A stretch of DNA of 64,000 nt from Hymenochaete sp. R1 (taxonomy: Eukaryota > Basidiomycota > Agaricomycetes > Hymenochaetales > Hymenochaetaceae): NCBI GenBank assembly GCA_019400425.1, contig JAFREE010000014.1:186001-250000 (forward strand), in the 5' to 3' direction. The position numbers and the translations under genes were made by a program. Of this stretch, positions 45,220 to 54,978 are shown piece after piece; positions within the stretch are counted from its first letter, which is position 1; each line of letters opens with the position of its first letter. A model generated the notes under the pieces. The model had not been told where the DNA came from and did no database searches. It saw only the letters and a program-made list of their open reading frames with translations.

Positions 45220-46218
45220 ATGGTCTGTCACATACCATAGTATGCATTGATATCCTATCCGAGTCTTATGCGCTCTATTAGGCCCCAAGAGGATTATCTG
45301 CAGAAGAAAAACGAGTTAGACTCCTAGAGATCTTCCATGAAACGGTATGAACAGTGACTGAAGTACCTGGGGCTATTCTTAGCCCAAATTTTATGAGCAG
45401 AAAGATTTCTTTCAACTCAAGGAACTGGAGAAACTTGGCCCAAAAATGAAGGGGATAGGTGGCTTCAATCGACACGCCAGTTTAGCTCGTGCATTCAACA
45501 CCCAATTTTAGTTTCGCAAACTGTCAAGGAAGTCTTACAGAGTCTCGTTGATGACGGCTTGGTACAGGGCGACAAGATCGGCTCTTCTAACTGTATCTTG
45601 TCTTCCTCTGATTTGGGGACTATTCTAACTTCAAACCAGTCTTTTGGAGCTTCCCGTCGGAGCGCGGCACGATTGTACGTCGAGACATTTTAGAGCATAC
45701 AACCGGCTAAATTTTTGAAATATAGATGAATAATCGATTTGATTCTGCAAAAGAAGCGAACACTAAGCTGCGACTTCAATTACAGGAGCTCCATAAGGAC
45801 TTGGAAGAAGAGAGAAAGGCGAGGCCCGACTCAGTAAGTACGCCCTCGTTCGTTTTCGTCAGACTTTACTGATATTGCCGTCAAAAGCCGCAGCGCATCA
45901 AAGCGCTTGAAGGTCTCTCGTTCGCTAAGGACAGGTTAACACAGTTCGAAAATGAGTTATCCGAGTTTGGTTCTTGTGACCCAATCAAGATCGAGGCTAA
46001 GCGTCGAGCTGTGACTCTTGCGCACGAGGCAGCTCTGCGTTGGACTGGTAAGAATGATTATTCTTCCTTGTTATTCTTTTTCGACGAATGATATAAATTT
46101 ACTCGTGAAAGATAACGCGGGTATTCTAATTTCACATATGAGTCGTCAAATGGGCGTACCACCAAGCGAATTGCGAGGAATGGCAGGGATCGCTGAAGAT
46201 TTCGAGGATATTTCTTGA
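45220..46218 (+). CDS. MND1: MND1, meiotic recombination factor
   Basis: Eight exons: 45220-45222 (ATG alone), 45282-45344, 45401-45458, 45512-45592, 45640-45674, 45726-45833, 45888-46047, 46112-46218; 204 residues, the usual Mnd1 length. N-terminal winged-helix: APRGLSAEEKRVRLLEIFHET, KDFFQLKELEKLGPKMKGI, VSQTVKEVLQSLVDDGLV, GDKIGSSNFFWSFPSERG. Then a leucine-zipper-type coiled coil (NTKLRLQLQELHKDLEEERK) and a C-terminal helix (GVPPSELRGMAGIAEDFEDIS). Mnd1 pairs with Hop2 and helps Dmc1/Rad51 capture homologous DNA in meiosis. The one-codon first exon depends on a GTCTGT donor; it is supported because the family start is MAPRGLSAEEKR. The nuclear role is established for the family. Confidence 0.92.
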
Positions 46219-47018
46219 CAGCGCTTTTCGATCTTCTGGGCTCGCTACCTGCATGTTTTTAACTAAGGCCCCTAATCTGTCACTGTGGCAGCACTCCTCT
46301 TGAAATGGTGGAAGGCATAAAAACTTTGTAGCTTACCTTACAACATGTCAAAGCCACCGAACAATCCGAATGTCTTCATTGTGCAACACGACTACCTGTG
46401 CCTTTTCTTATGTCGTCTTTTGACAATTTCTGTAATATGCTGCTCCGAAACGAATGAAGATGGTACTGCGGTATGCTTTTTCCGTACGTCATATAATGTG
46501 GTCAATGTGTCCTCGGGCCGGCTGCATTGATCTTCAAAGACACAAAAACTACCGCAGGTGAGTATTCGTGCTCCCGTGCCTTGGTTTCATTTCCGAAAAT
46601 TTGTCCGCGTCATATCAACCCTCGTTCGTCCTTATCCTCACGGCCAACCCAATATTGTTCATACCCACGACGACATGGCCTGCGCGGTGTTTGACGGGCC
46701 GCTGTTAACTGGCGGAACGTGTTCTAGCGTGGTAGAATGCTATGGCAAGCGTGAGGCATCGGGCTTCCCAAGATCTGTCGTCGGACTTATAGACGGAATT
46801 ACCCAGGGCGGCCGCCTCGAAGACATGTATGTGGGAATGTTTCAAAATGATCACATTATTCTTGACCATATGTTCTTTAGCTTCTAAGCAGTAATCGTTA
46901 CGGAGAATCAAGACCCACATGTGCATTTCGTACATATATTTTTACGGCCCGACAAATTCAGGTCGACAACCCTGTCGCCGACATATCTTTTCTCAAACAA
47001 CATAGCAACGCAAGAGGC
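46219..47018. other. Intergenic region, weak open frames
   Basis: Two open frames, 46345-46530 and 46558-46887 (109 codons, SVVECYGKREASGF, GRLEDMYVGMFQND), with a donor/acceptor-like pattern between them. No family resemblance, so not called as a gene. The region also holds the promoter of the first polygalacturonase. Confidence 0.3.
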
Positions 47019-47027
47019 TATATAAAG
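47019..47027 (+). promoter_or_regulatory. TATA box of polygalacturonase 1
   Basis: TATATAAAG, 53 bases before the ATG at 47080. A strong TATA box fits an inducible secreted-enzyme gene. Confidence 0.55.
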
Positions 47028-47079
47028 AATGCATCGGAAGATTTCTTTCCATCGTCCTCGACCAAGATCGTCCTTTGCA

Positions 47080-48787
47080 ATGTTCACATTCATACTTGTC
47101 TATCTCTTCGCTCTATCCGAACTTGCGTCAGCGGCTCCGCGATACAAGCGCGCCTCAGACTGCACGACGACAATAAGCTCTATTAACGATGCTTCAAGTG
47201 CTGGAGACTGCACGACAGTCAACATTGAGGGTTTCACTGTTCCAGCGGGTCAGGGCTTTGAGCTAGACCTCGCCGATGAGACCACTGTGAACTTGAGTGA
47301 GTCTACAAATCGCCATGCGCCGTCGCTTTATAACGTGCTCTTAGACGGTAATGTGTTATTCGGCAATGTGTCATGGGAGGGCCCACTTTTCACGATAAGT
47401 ACGTTTCAGTATCAAGTCAGTAACGCTAACATCAACTAACCGTTATTATAAGGCGGTAGCGACATTACATGTGAGTCTGCAACAGCTGTGGGTTAAATGA
47501 GTTATATCTGACTGTATGCCATATAGTCAAGGGCAACGGATTCATCTTTGACGGCGGGGGACCATTCTACTGGGTATCACCTCATTTCACCTCTGTTTCC
47601 CCCCTTTCTATCTCTTTCTCTCACCCCTATTTCTTCTTAACGGAAGCCAATCTCCTGACGCCCGGTTCGTAGGATGGACAAGGTGGAAACGGAGGCGTAA
47701 CAAAACCCGACCCGATGATGAAGTAAGTGTATCAAGCTAAGGCCAAGGTGTTGATTGTTATATACTGTTCTATTATAGAATAAGGATGTCTGGCACCTTT
47801 AGTGATCTTGTGGTGGTCAATTCACCCCAGCGTGTGTTCAGCGTGGGCAATGATGATCCTCTCACCATTTCAGGGGTCACAGTGGATAATTGTGAGTTTA
47901 ATTCCTCCTGCGCCTGATTATGGACCATAATAAGATCCTTAATAGCCCAGGGAGACGAACCGAATGCCGCAAGTGACGGGGACGCTGCAGGTAAGTTGAA
48001 TCCACCACTCGTGTTGAAGATGCTAACGCGTCTCTTAACCAGGGCACAACACAGACGGTTTCGACGTTTCTGCCAATGATATCGTAAGTACCTGGTGGAT
48101 GACCTGGCACCATAATATGATACTTATATCACAAATTAACTTACCTCTTTTTCATAGACTATCACGGGAAACACCGTCAAGAACCAAGACGATTGCCTTG
48201 CGATCAATAAGGGTACGAACATTGTCTTCAGCGACAATACCTGCTCGGGCGGTCATGGAATCTCCATCGGTTCAATCTCCTCTGACGCAACTGTATCCGG
48301 CATTCAGATTACTGGGAACAAGATCACAAACAAGTAGGGTTCAAATCTCCATGTGAGAAAATGCCAAGTTTATGCATTTTGTATTAGCGACCAAGCTCTC
48401 CGTATCAAGACGAAGGCGTCAGCCACGGATGCAAGCGTTTCTGACGTGACTTACTCAGCAAGCGCCGTTTCTCATTAGTATTTTCATGTTCATACTAATA
48501 CAAATAAACAGGGGAATAGCGCCACTGGCTTGCGCAGGTTCGGAGTTATCATCGACCAAAGTTATCCCGACACACTTGGAACTCCCGGCACTGGCGTTAT
48601 AGTTTCTGATATCAATTTTACCGGTGAAGCCAACACAATTGAAGTTGGAGACGATGCTATTCGCGTCGCAGTGAATTGTGGTGATGGTTCTTGCACTGGG
48701 ACGTGGGACTGGAGCGCCTTGACTGTGACAGGTGGTGAAAACAGCGAGGTCACTGGTTTCGACGGTATAAGCGGTGGAAGCTTCTAA
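47080..48787 (+). CDS. Secreted endopolygalacturonase 1 (GH28)
   Basis: Eleven exons: 47080-47296, 47345-47398, 47453-47470, 47527-47573, 47673-47722, 47779-47891, 47946-47990, 48043-48083, 48158-48333, 48388-48457, 48512-48787; 368 residues. A signal peptide ([20 protein letters not shown]) and a KR site precede the mature enzyme. GH28 catalytic motifs are all present: [14 protein letters not shown] (two catalytic Asp), GGHGISIGS (His), and RIK. The parallel beta-helix enzyme cuts alpha-1,4 galacturonan in pectin, outside the cell. The intron at 48458-48511 starts GCAAGC, so it is a GC-AG intron; the paralogue has GTAAGC at the same place. Exon 3 is only 18 bases. The closest relative is the next gene, so this is a tandem pair. 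Confidence 0.95.
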
Positions 48788-49559
48788 TTTGTTCTTCCCT
48801 TTGCTTGCACTTTGTATGAACCTTTCCTTCGCATTGTGCCATATGGCTGAAATGCCATTTAAGTCAAGGAATTGTGCACGGAGAAAAAAGAACAACGGAA
48901 CCGGGAGGTGCAGTTCGTCGTGTCGTTTCTCATGATGCAAATGTCAAGAAACTGCACAGAAGGTTGGCACAAGCAAGAGGTTCTCATGAGAGAAATCGAT
49001 CAGCTGGTGAAATCCTTGAGAGCGGCCCGATAGCTGATATTCTCTCCTGTCCTTTACCATGTGAATGAAGCAGTTAATTTGTTCTAAGACAGAAAAACAC
49101 CAAAAATAAAAATTTGAACTACGCGTGTCCGGGAAGTTTCGATCGAACACGGCGACCTCATTAATGAGTACCGAGAATAAGACGACGCTGAAATAGCTGG
49201 CCCAATGTTATTGAGGGGTAAAGAAAGAACAATTCAGTTGGCCGAATCGAAGACCATCCTCGACATAGAAGTGAAGGTCCAACCTTGAGCCACAAGCACC
49301 CGAATTTCCTTTTGAAGGAAAGTGTGTATCGGAAAATTAGAAACCATGATCATGTAGTCCGCCGATTCTCATGCACTTGCTCATATCCCGCTTCCCCAGC
49401 GGCCCGCAGTCTAGTCGAAAACACTTACTGCATGTGTGGGAATGCGCAGAAACAAGACACTAGAGCAGTTGTTATAAGGGAGAAGTATATAGCAAAGATA
49501 TGAAGTCAACCAGTACCTCCCGGGTCATTTTCTCATTCAGCCCAATCTTGTATACAACA
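48788..49559. other. Region between the polygalacturonase genes
   Basis: About 770 bases. 48870-49010 has an open stretch of coiled-coil-like composition (MQMSRN, EVLMREIDQLVKSL) without start or family assignment, possibly a decayed fragment. GTATATAGC at 49486-49494, about 70 bases before the next ATG, is a candidate TATA element for polygalacturonase 2. Confidence 0.35.
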
Positions 49560-51222
49560 ATGTTGACCTTTTGTGCATTCGTTGCCCTTTCGACGCTCGC
49601 TCTCGCAGCACCGCGCTCCAAACGGGCTGCCGATTGCACAGCGACTGTCTCGTCACTTGATGATGCCGACGGTGCTTCTGACTGCACTACTGTCAACATC
49701 AATGGCTTTACGGTTCCTGCTGGTGAGGGTTTTGAGCTTGACCTTGCTGACGGGTCAACCGTGAACCTGAGTAAGATGTTTATATGTTAACGACGTACGC
49801 ATATGTTATGGCTGTCTAATGCTTTGCGTAGATGGTGACATTCTTTTCGGCAATAAGAGCTGGTCTGGTCCGCTCTTCACAATTAGTGTGTTATTCAATG
49901 GCTTGTCCTATATGCAACTTACTCACAAAGATTGCAGGTGGAAGCGATATCACATGTAGGACACCTTCGCGCTTTGTGCGCTTGGTCATTAATCTCTTTC
50001 AGTCAATGGCAATGGCCATATCTTCGACGGCGGAGGACCTTTTTACTGGGTAAGTCTATCAAATGTTTATGTAATTGCTTAAAACTCACGAGTCATAGGA
50101 TGGGCAAGGGTCGAATGGTGGCACCACCAAACCCCGTCCAATGATGAAGTAAGCCACCTCTTCTAAGCTCTGAAGAAATTCCAACAAAACGAAATACCAG
50201 GATCAAGATGTCAGGAACTTTCGAGAATGTCAAGGTGGTGAATTCCCCTGCACAAGTGTTCAGCGTTTCGAACCCAGATCCCCTTGTAATGTCAGAGATC
50301 AACATTGACAACTGTGAGTAAGGCAATCTTTATGTTGAATTGGTTGCTCACACCTTACTGCAGCACAGGGAGATGCCCCCAATTCCAAGAGTGACGGAGA
50401 AGCCGCTGCTCATAACACAGACGGTTTTGATGCCTCAACGACAGATCTTGTATGTGCATAAACCCTGGTTAAATGCGTTTCTGTTCTTTTAAAAAAAGCG
50501 CTGCAGACTATCCAGAAGAGCACTATTCATAACCAGGATGACTGCTTCACCACGGCGAGTCAGCGAACGAACGTTCAAAATTTCACCTCAACTCATTCCT
50601 TGATTTCGAGTAGAACAAGGGATCAAACATCGTATTCACCGGAAACACTTGCACTGGCGGCCATGGCATCTCTATCGGATCCATCTCTTCCGATGTGACC
50701 GTGTCCGGTATTGTCATCAGCGACAACACTATCATTGACAAGTGAGTCTGCATGACCGTGCGCACTTTGGCATATAAAACAAGAAATCCCTGACCGATCT
50801 ACAGTGACCAAGCTCTCCGCATCAAGATGGATTCTGATGCATCAGATTCCTCAGTTTCGAATGTCACGTACTCTGTAAGCGCCATCCTTTCTGACCCTCC
50901 TTCAAAAGGTTTTGTCTGATCATAAATGGCCGACTCTGGTTTACAGGGTAACACGGGTACAGGTCTCCGCCAATTCGGCGTCCTCATCGACCAGAGTTAC
51001 CCCGACACGCTCGGGACGCCTGGAACAGGTGTCAAGTTGAGCGAAGTCAACTTTGTCGGCAGTACATCGACACTCGAGGTCAATGACGGAGCTATGCAAG
51101 TCGCGGTAAACTGCGGCGAGGGCGCCTGCACGGGAACGTGGGACTGGAGCTCACTCAAGACATCTGGTGGTGACAAGGGTGAGGTAATCAACTTCTCGGG
51201 AATCTCGGGATTTACAGTATGA
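49560..51222 (+). CDS. Secreted endopolygalacturonase 2 (GH28)
   Basis: Eleven exons: 49560-49770, 49832-49885, 49938-49955, 50003-50049, 50099-50148, 50201-50313, 50364-50449, 50507-50554, 50614-50741, 50805-50874, 50947-51222; 366 residues. Signal peptide MLTFCAFVALSTLALAAP, KR processing site, then [21 protein letters not shown] and RIK. The intron 50555-50613 begins GCGAGT and interrupts the active-site loop right after QDDCFTT; polygalacturonase 1 has no intron there. Conversely it lacks the intron that polygalacturonase 1 has just before HNTDGFD. The splice at the GC donor is required by frame (59 bases). QDDCF-TT-NKG replaces [10 protein letters not shown], a small change beside the catalytic Asp pair. 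It should be an active pectinase. Confidence 0.94.
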
Positions 51223-51956
51223 AGAGCTTGAGATGCGCAAGTTGCCTTTTCATTTCCTAGCTGGGGTTTCGCTTTATTCTGTGTACATCTTTCAATAGGA
51301 ATTTACTCACCAGAAGGGTATAAATTGGGGTCGATTAACATGTCTGTGAGCGCTTAAATCAGTTGGACAAAAATAATCATACCGAGAAAGGGCATCCAAC
51401 ACCAAAAATATCCATCATCTTGTCGAGCACATAATTCAGTCATAGATTATGGTCTACCACTATTCGAAGTCCCAAAATCCAGGATAAGTGCCCGGTCAGC
51501 CAGATCCTCGACGAATTTCGTGAGCCACTGTAGTGCTTCCGGAACAGACAACACCGCTGTGGCTGAACAAAATCAATGCAACCAGCGTGTATCTGTGAAT
51601 TTGATAGTGATACATATCGCAATGACGGCGTGTGTTGCATCAGTGCCTATGCAGGGTATGTAAGAAGTTGATGTCTATGATGCCCTTTGTCCTCGGAAGT
51701 GAAAGTCCCGGTCGATCGCGTTCTCACCGGCGTCTAAAGATACTTGATGGCTCTCTTCGGTGTCTCGCCGGTCACTACAGAGCAACTGATCATCTCAGAA
51801 GAGGCAGCAAGTGTCAGCAGAGGCTTTTAAAGGGTCCAAAATAGAGTATACCGCCAGCAACGCGATTTAGAAGGCATCATATACATAATGATAATTGAAG
51901 GCAAAGATGTCTGGTAAATGAGAAAAAAAAAGACGAGTATGAAAATGAGCAACATA
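51223..51956. other. Convergent intergenic region
   Basis: About 730 bases between polygalacturonase 2 (plus) and the Rap1-like gene (minus). Only short frames; expected to hold the two 3' ends. Confidence 0.4.
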
Positions 51957-54900
51957 TCAAGCAGATCCGAAGACTCCAGTCCCGTTCGGATCCACGTCAG
52001 TGTCCACGTTCGTATCCACATCCGCGTAAACACCGTCCAATATTTCCTGCATGATATGCTCAATTCTGGCTTTGTGTATTCGGTAATGCTCCTGCCAACC
52101 CTTCCAGGGGTGATGAGGATGCTGCACAAAGTCTTTAATTAGCAGAAGTTTTCCATGATCATGGACAATATCGGCGTAAAGCCAAAAATATACCTGTAAG
52201 GAGAACGTTTGAAATATGGAATCTAGAGTCCCTTCTGGCTTTCCCACGAAAAGTTGAGCGAGCAAGAAATCGTCGTTTTTGCTGTAACGCATCTTTTTCT
52301 CCGGAGGTTGAGGTAAAGGATCCTCATCCTCAGCACGATGAAGTTCACGCTTGTGTCGACGATAGTACTTCAACCAGGACATGCGAGAGTGGTGCGATGC
52401 TTTGATGGCTACATCCTTCCAAAATGCGACCATATCCAAACGTCCTTGCAACCTAAAAATAAAGTAAGTTGAATGGACCTATACAAGAATAGGATTTAAC
52501 TTACCTTCTATAAGCCATGAATTTACACAGAAAGGAAACATCTTCGCCGGTGAAGGCTACTCCCTTGCCCGTCGTACTCCTGAATAGCGCTCGCGGTGGT
52601 GAAGGCGAGCGATCTGGCATGCCCTGCTCCTGATACAGCCTTTCTGCAGTCGCCACGGTGGTGAAACCATCACCAGACAAGGGGAGAGCGTTGAAAACTC
52701 CGTTTTCCCCTTCCTGTGATTCTTGACGGTCTAAATTGTCGACAGACGGGCCTTGCTGCTCAGCTGCAGGAGAAGCAGAACGAGATGGACCTAGAGTGTA
52801 GCCCCCAAGCCGAATTTGGTGCTTATTACAATATCTACGCCAACTGAAGAAACTGTTAGGTACGTGAGCGCAAATTGCTTGATGAATAGGAAATCAAGCC
52901 CATACGTATGGTGAGGAGCCTAGTAATGAAGCTAACATCAGTCAGAAATTCTACTGATTACTTGATGAGAACCAACCTTCACCGCTATTTTTTCGCAAAT
53001 CTCTCGCAGACTTGAGCGACAGAGTCAGTTGTTAACATCAATATTAGCGCACTACATTTCACTCACCTAAGGACAAGCCCTTGACTTTGGCAATAGTCGA
53101 TATACCTTTTCAAGTAATCTACATCGTCCGAGGTGAACAAATTCCCACCAAAAGTGCTTTTGACGACACGCTTTGGAGGCGATGGCGAACGAACATGTGG
53201 ACGACGTCTGCTTAGTATCACAGTCGGTACTGGAGGGTTTGCCTTTGATCACCAAGCTCGTTAATAAATAGCAGTTGTAATGGATTTGGATGGAACCTAC
53301 CGAGCCCTTTCTTGCACGTTTACGCCCTCGGGGTGCTTCTTCAGTGCTGGGAGCTTCGGTTGCATTGTTTGGTGTAGTAGTAGGAGCAGTAACTGGGGTC
53401 GGGAGCTGAGTGTCAGAAAGAGCTGATGAAGGAGGAGCTGCTATTGCGTGGCTTATAGTTGACGAGGAGGAACCAGCGACAGGCATATATTGTTCAGCCG
53501 GTGGTTGTTGGTGCCGTTGATGGTATAAAGGAGGCTCATAAGAGTCCTATAAATATTATCTTACTTTAAGGCTTTTACAAGCTACTTCGAAGAAAACATA
53601 CCTGTTGTGAGCCATAATACTCGTTACTGCCACCGTCGTCCCAGTTCTCGCCTCGATAATGGTTGTCGTAATACAATGGAGGTTGCGCGTTCTCAACTGT
53701 AGGTAATGTCATATTCGCGTTCTGGGGCGGTATATGTTGATAAGTGTTTCCAGATTCTGTCCATTGGCCATCTCGCGTATAGACAGGTTGTTGAGATCGC
53801 GAAGCGACATGGAGTTGCTGCGCCTGCGCATTCGAAGCAATAGGTGCTTGCCAATGCTGTTGAGGGCCGTGTGTAGATGCTGTGGTCCTCTCTGTGGCCG
53901 TAGGTTGAGACGGGTCAGCATATACATGATATGAAAAGGGTGGATGGATCACGCCTGCAGTTGACACAGGCGCTAACGCTGGCTGCGACTGGTCCGGGGA
54001 TGGTATGACTTGCTGCGCATACTGAACGTGTGTAGTAGGCGCCGGGGCTGGAGCTGGAGCATGCGTTACTTGGGGTCGAGAGTGAAGCGTAGGTTGGGGA
54101 GATTGAAGAATCGGAGCCGGTGCTTGTTGCGGTTGAATATGGGATGTAGACGGAATGGCATCCTGTTCTCGAGAATGTCTACTGGATACTGGTGGTTGGG
54201 AAGTTTCGTAGTCTATGGCAGATAGAGGCTGAGAGACTTGGTTCGCCCGACCGGTGCCTGGACGCTTTCGGACGCGACGTTGACTTTGTTCTAGGGCCCT
54301 CTGTGACTCTTGGACTTGGGTGTGTTGGGTATACAAAGGTGGTTGTTCTTGATGATGTTCTTCTCCGTGTATTGTCACAGGGCGATCATCTCGTGGATAT
54401 ACACTGGACATTGCGGTGAGAAAGGGTAGGATTTGTATTAATAAAACCATAACGGAACACTTACTGCTCCTTTCCAGTCACTTTACACCCCGCCCAATCT
54501 TCTGCATACGCATGCAGGCAATTTTTAGTAATGCATTCAGAAACCCATCGAAAGTCGAGTACTATTTTGCCTTTCCTTCCGATATATTGGCGGTACAAAG
54601 CTTGGCCTGCCTCCGTATGCGGATCGACTGAGTATGCGGTGAGAAGGTCCAGGAAGATATTCAAATTGATTTTACGCTCACCTAGAATGTAATTACAACC
54701 TGGATAGCTAGGAGACACGGAGCCTCCATGCGCCTGAGTTCGAAAACGACGTTACCAGAAGGTCTTGAACTTCCAACATGAAAGCAACTGACCTTGACCA
54801 CTTCGATGACCTGATCCCTATTCGGCACTTCAGGCTCGACGAAGATTGCGAGCGGGCTGCCCATCATCGGATCGACGAAAAGACTATCGTTGACGCTCGC

Positions 54901-54978
54901 AACATTAGTTGAAGGCTGGGAACCATTGGCATGTCGTTCTGTTCGTGGACGGGAGGAAGAGGTAGGTCGAGGAGGCAT
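51957..54978 (-). CDS. Rap1-like protein: BRCT plus three Myb-like modules
   Basis: Eleven exons on minus: 54978-54793, 54733-54682, 54627-54465, 54403-53602, 53546-53301, 53242-53067, 53010-52977, 52919-52906, 52843-52505, 52452-52194, 52121-51957; 811 residues, phases close. N-terminal BRCT domain (residues ~35-130): SPLAIFVEPEVPNR, HGGSVSPSYPGCNYIL, VLDFRWVSECITKN. A long Gln/Pro-rich linker includes KRPGTGRANQ and GRKRARKG. Then three related modules: FTSDDVDYLKRYIDY...APHHT-WRRYCNKH (~510-560); FTGEDVSFLCKFMAY...ASHHSRMSWLKYYRRH (~660-710); YSKNDDFLLAQLF...HPHHPWKGWQEHYRIH (~730-780). The ED/DD start and HH-x-W third helix are the Rap1-type Myb pattern. BRCT before Myb is the plan of telomere protein Rap1; no Rap1 C-terminal domain is visible. 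Exons 7 and 8 are 34 and 14 bases. Telomere function is inference. Confidence 0.8.

Noticed and set aside
47521..47640. Polygalacturonase 1 as a pseudogene because of short interrupted frames
   Set aside because: All eleven exons join in phase and every catalytic motif is intact; the interruptions are introns, one of them GC-AG.
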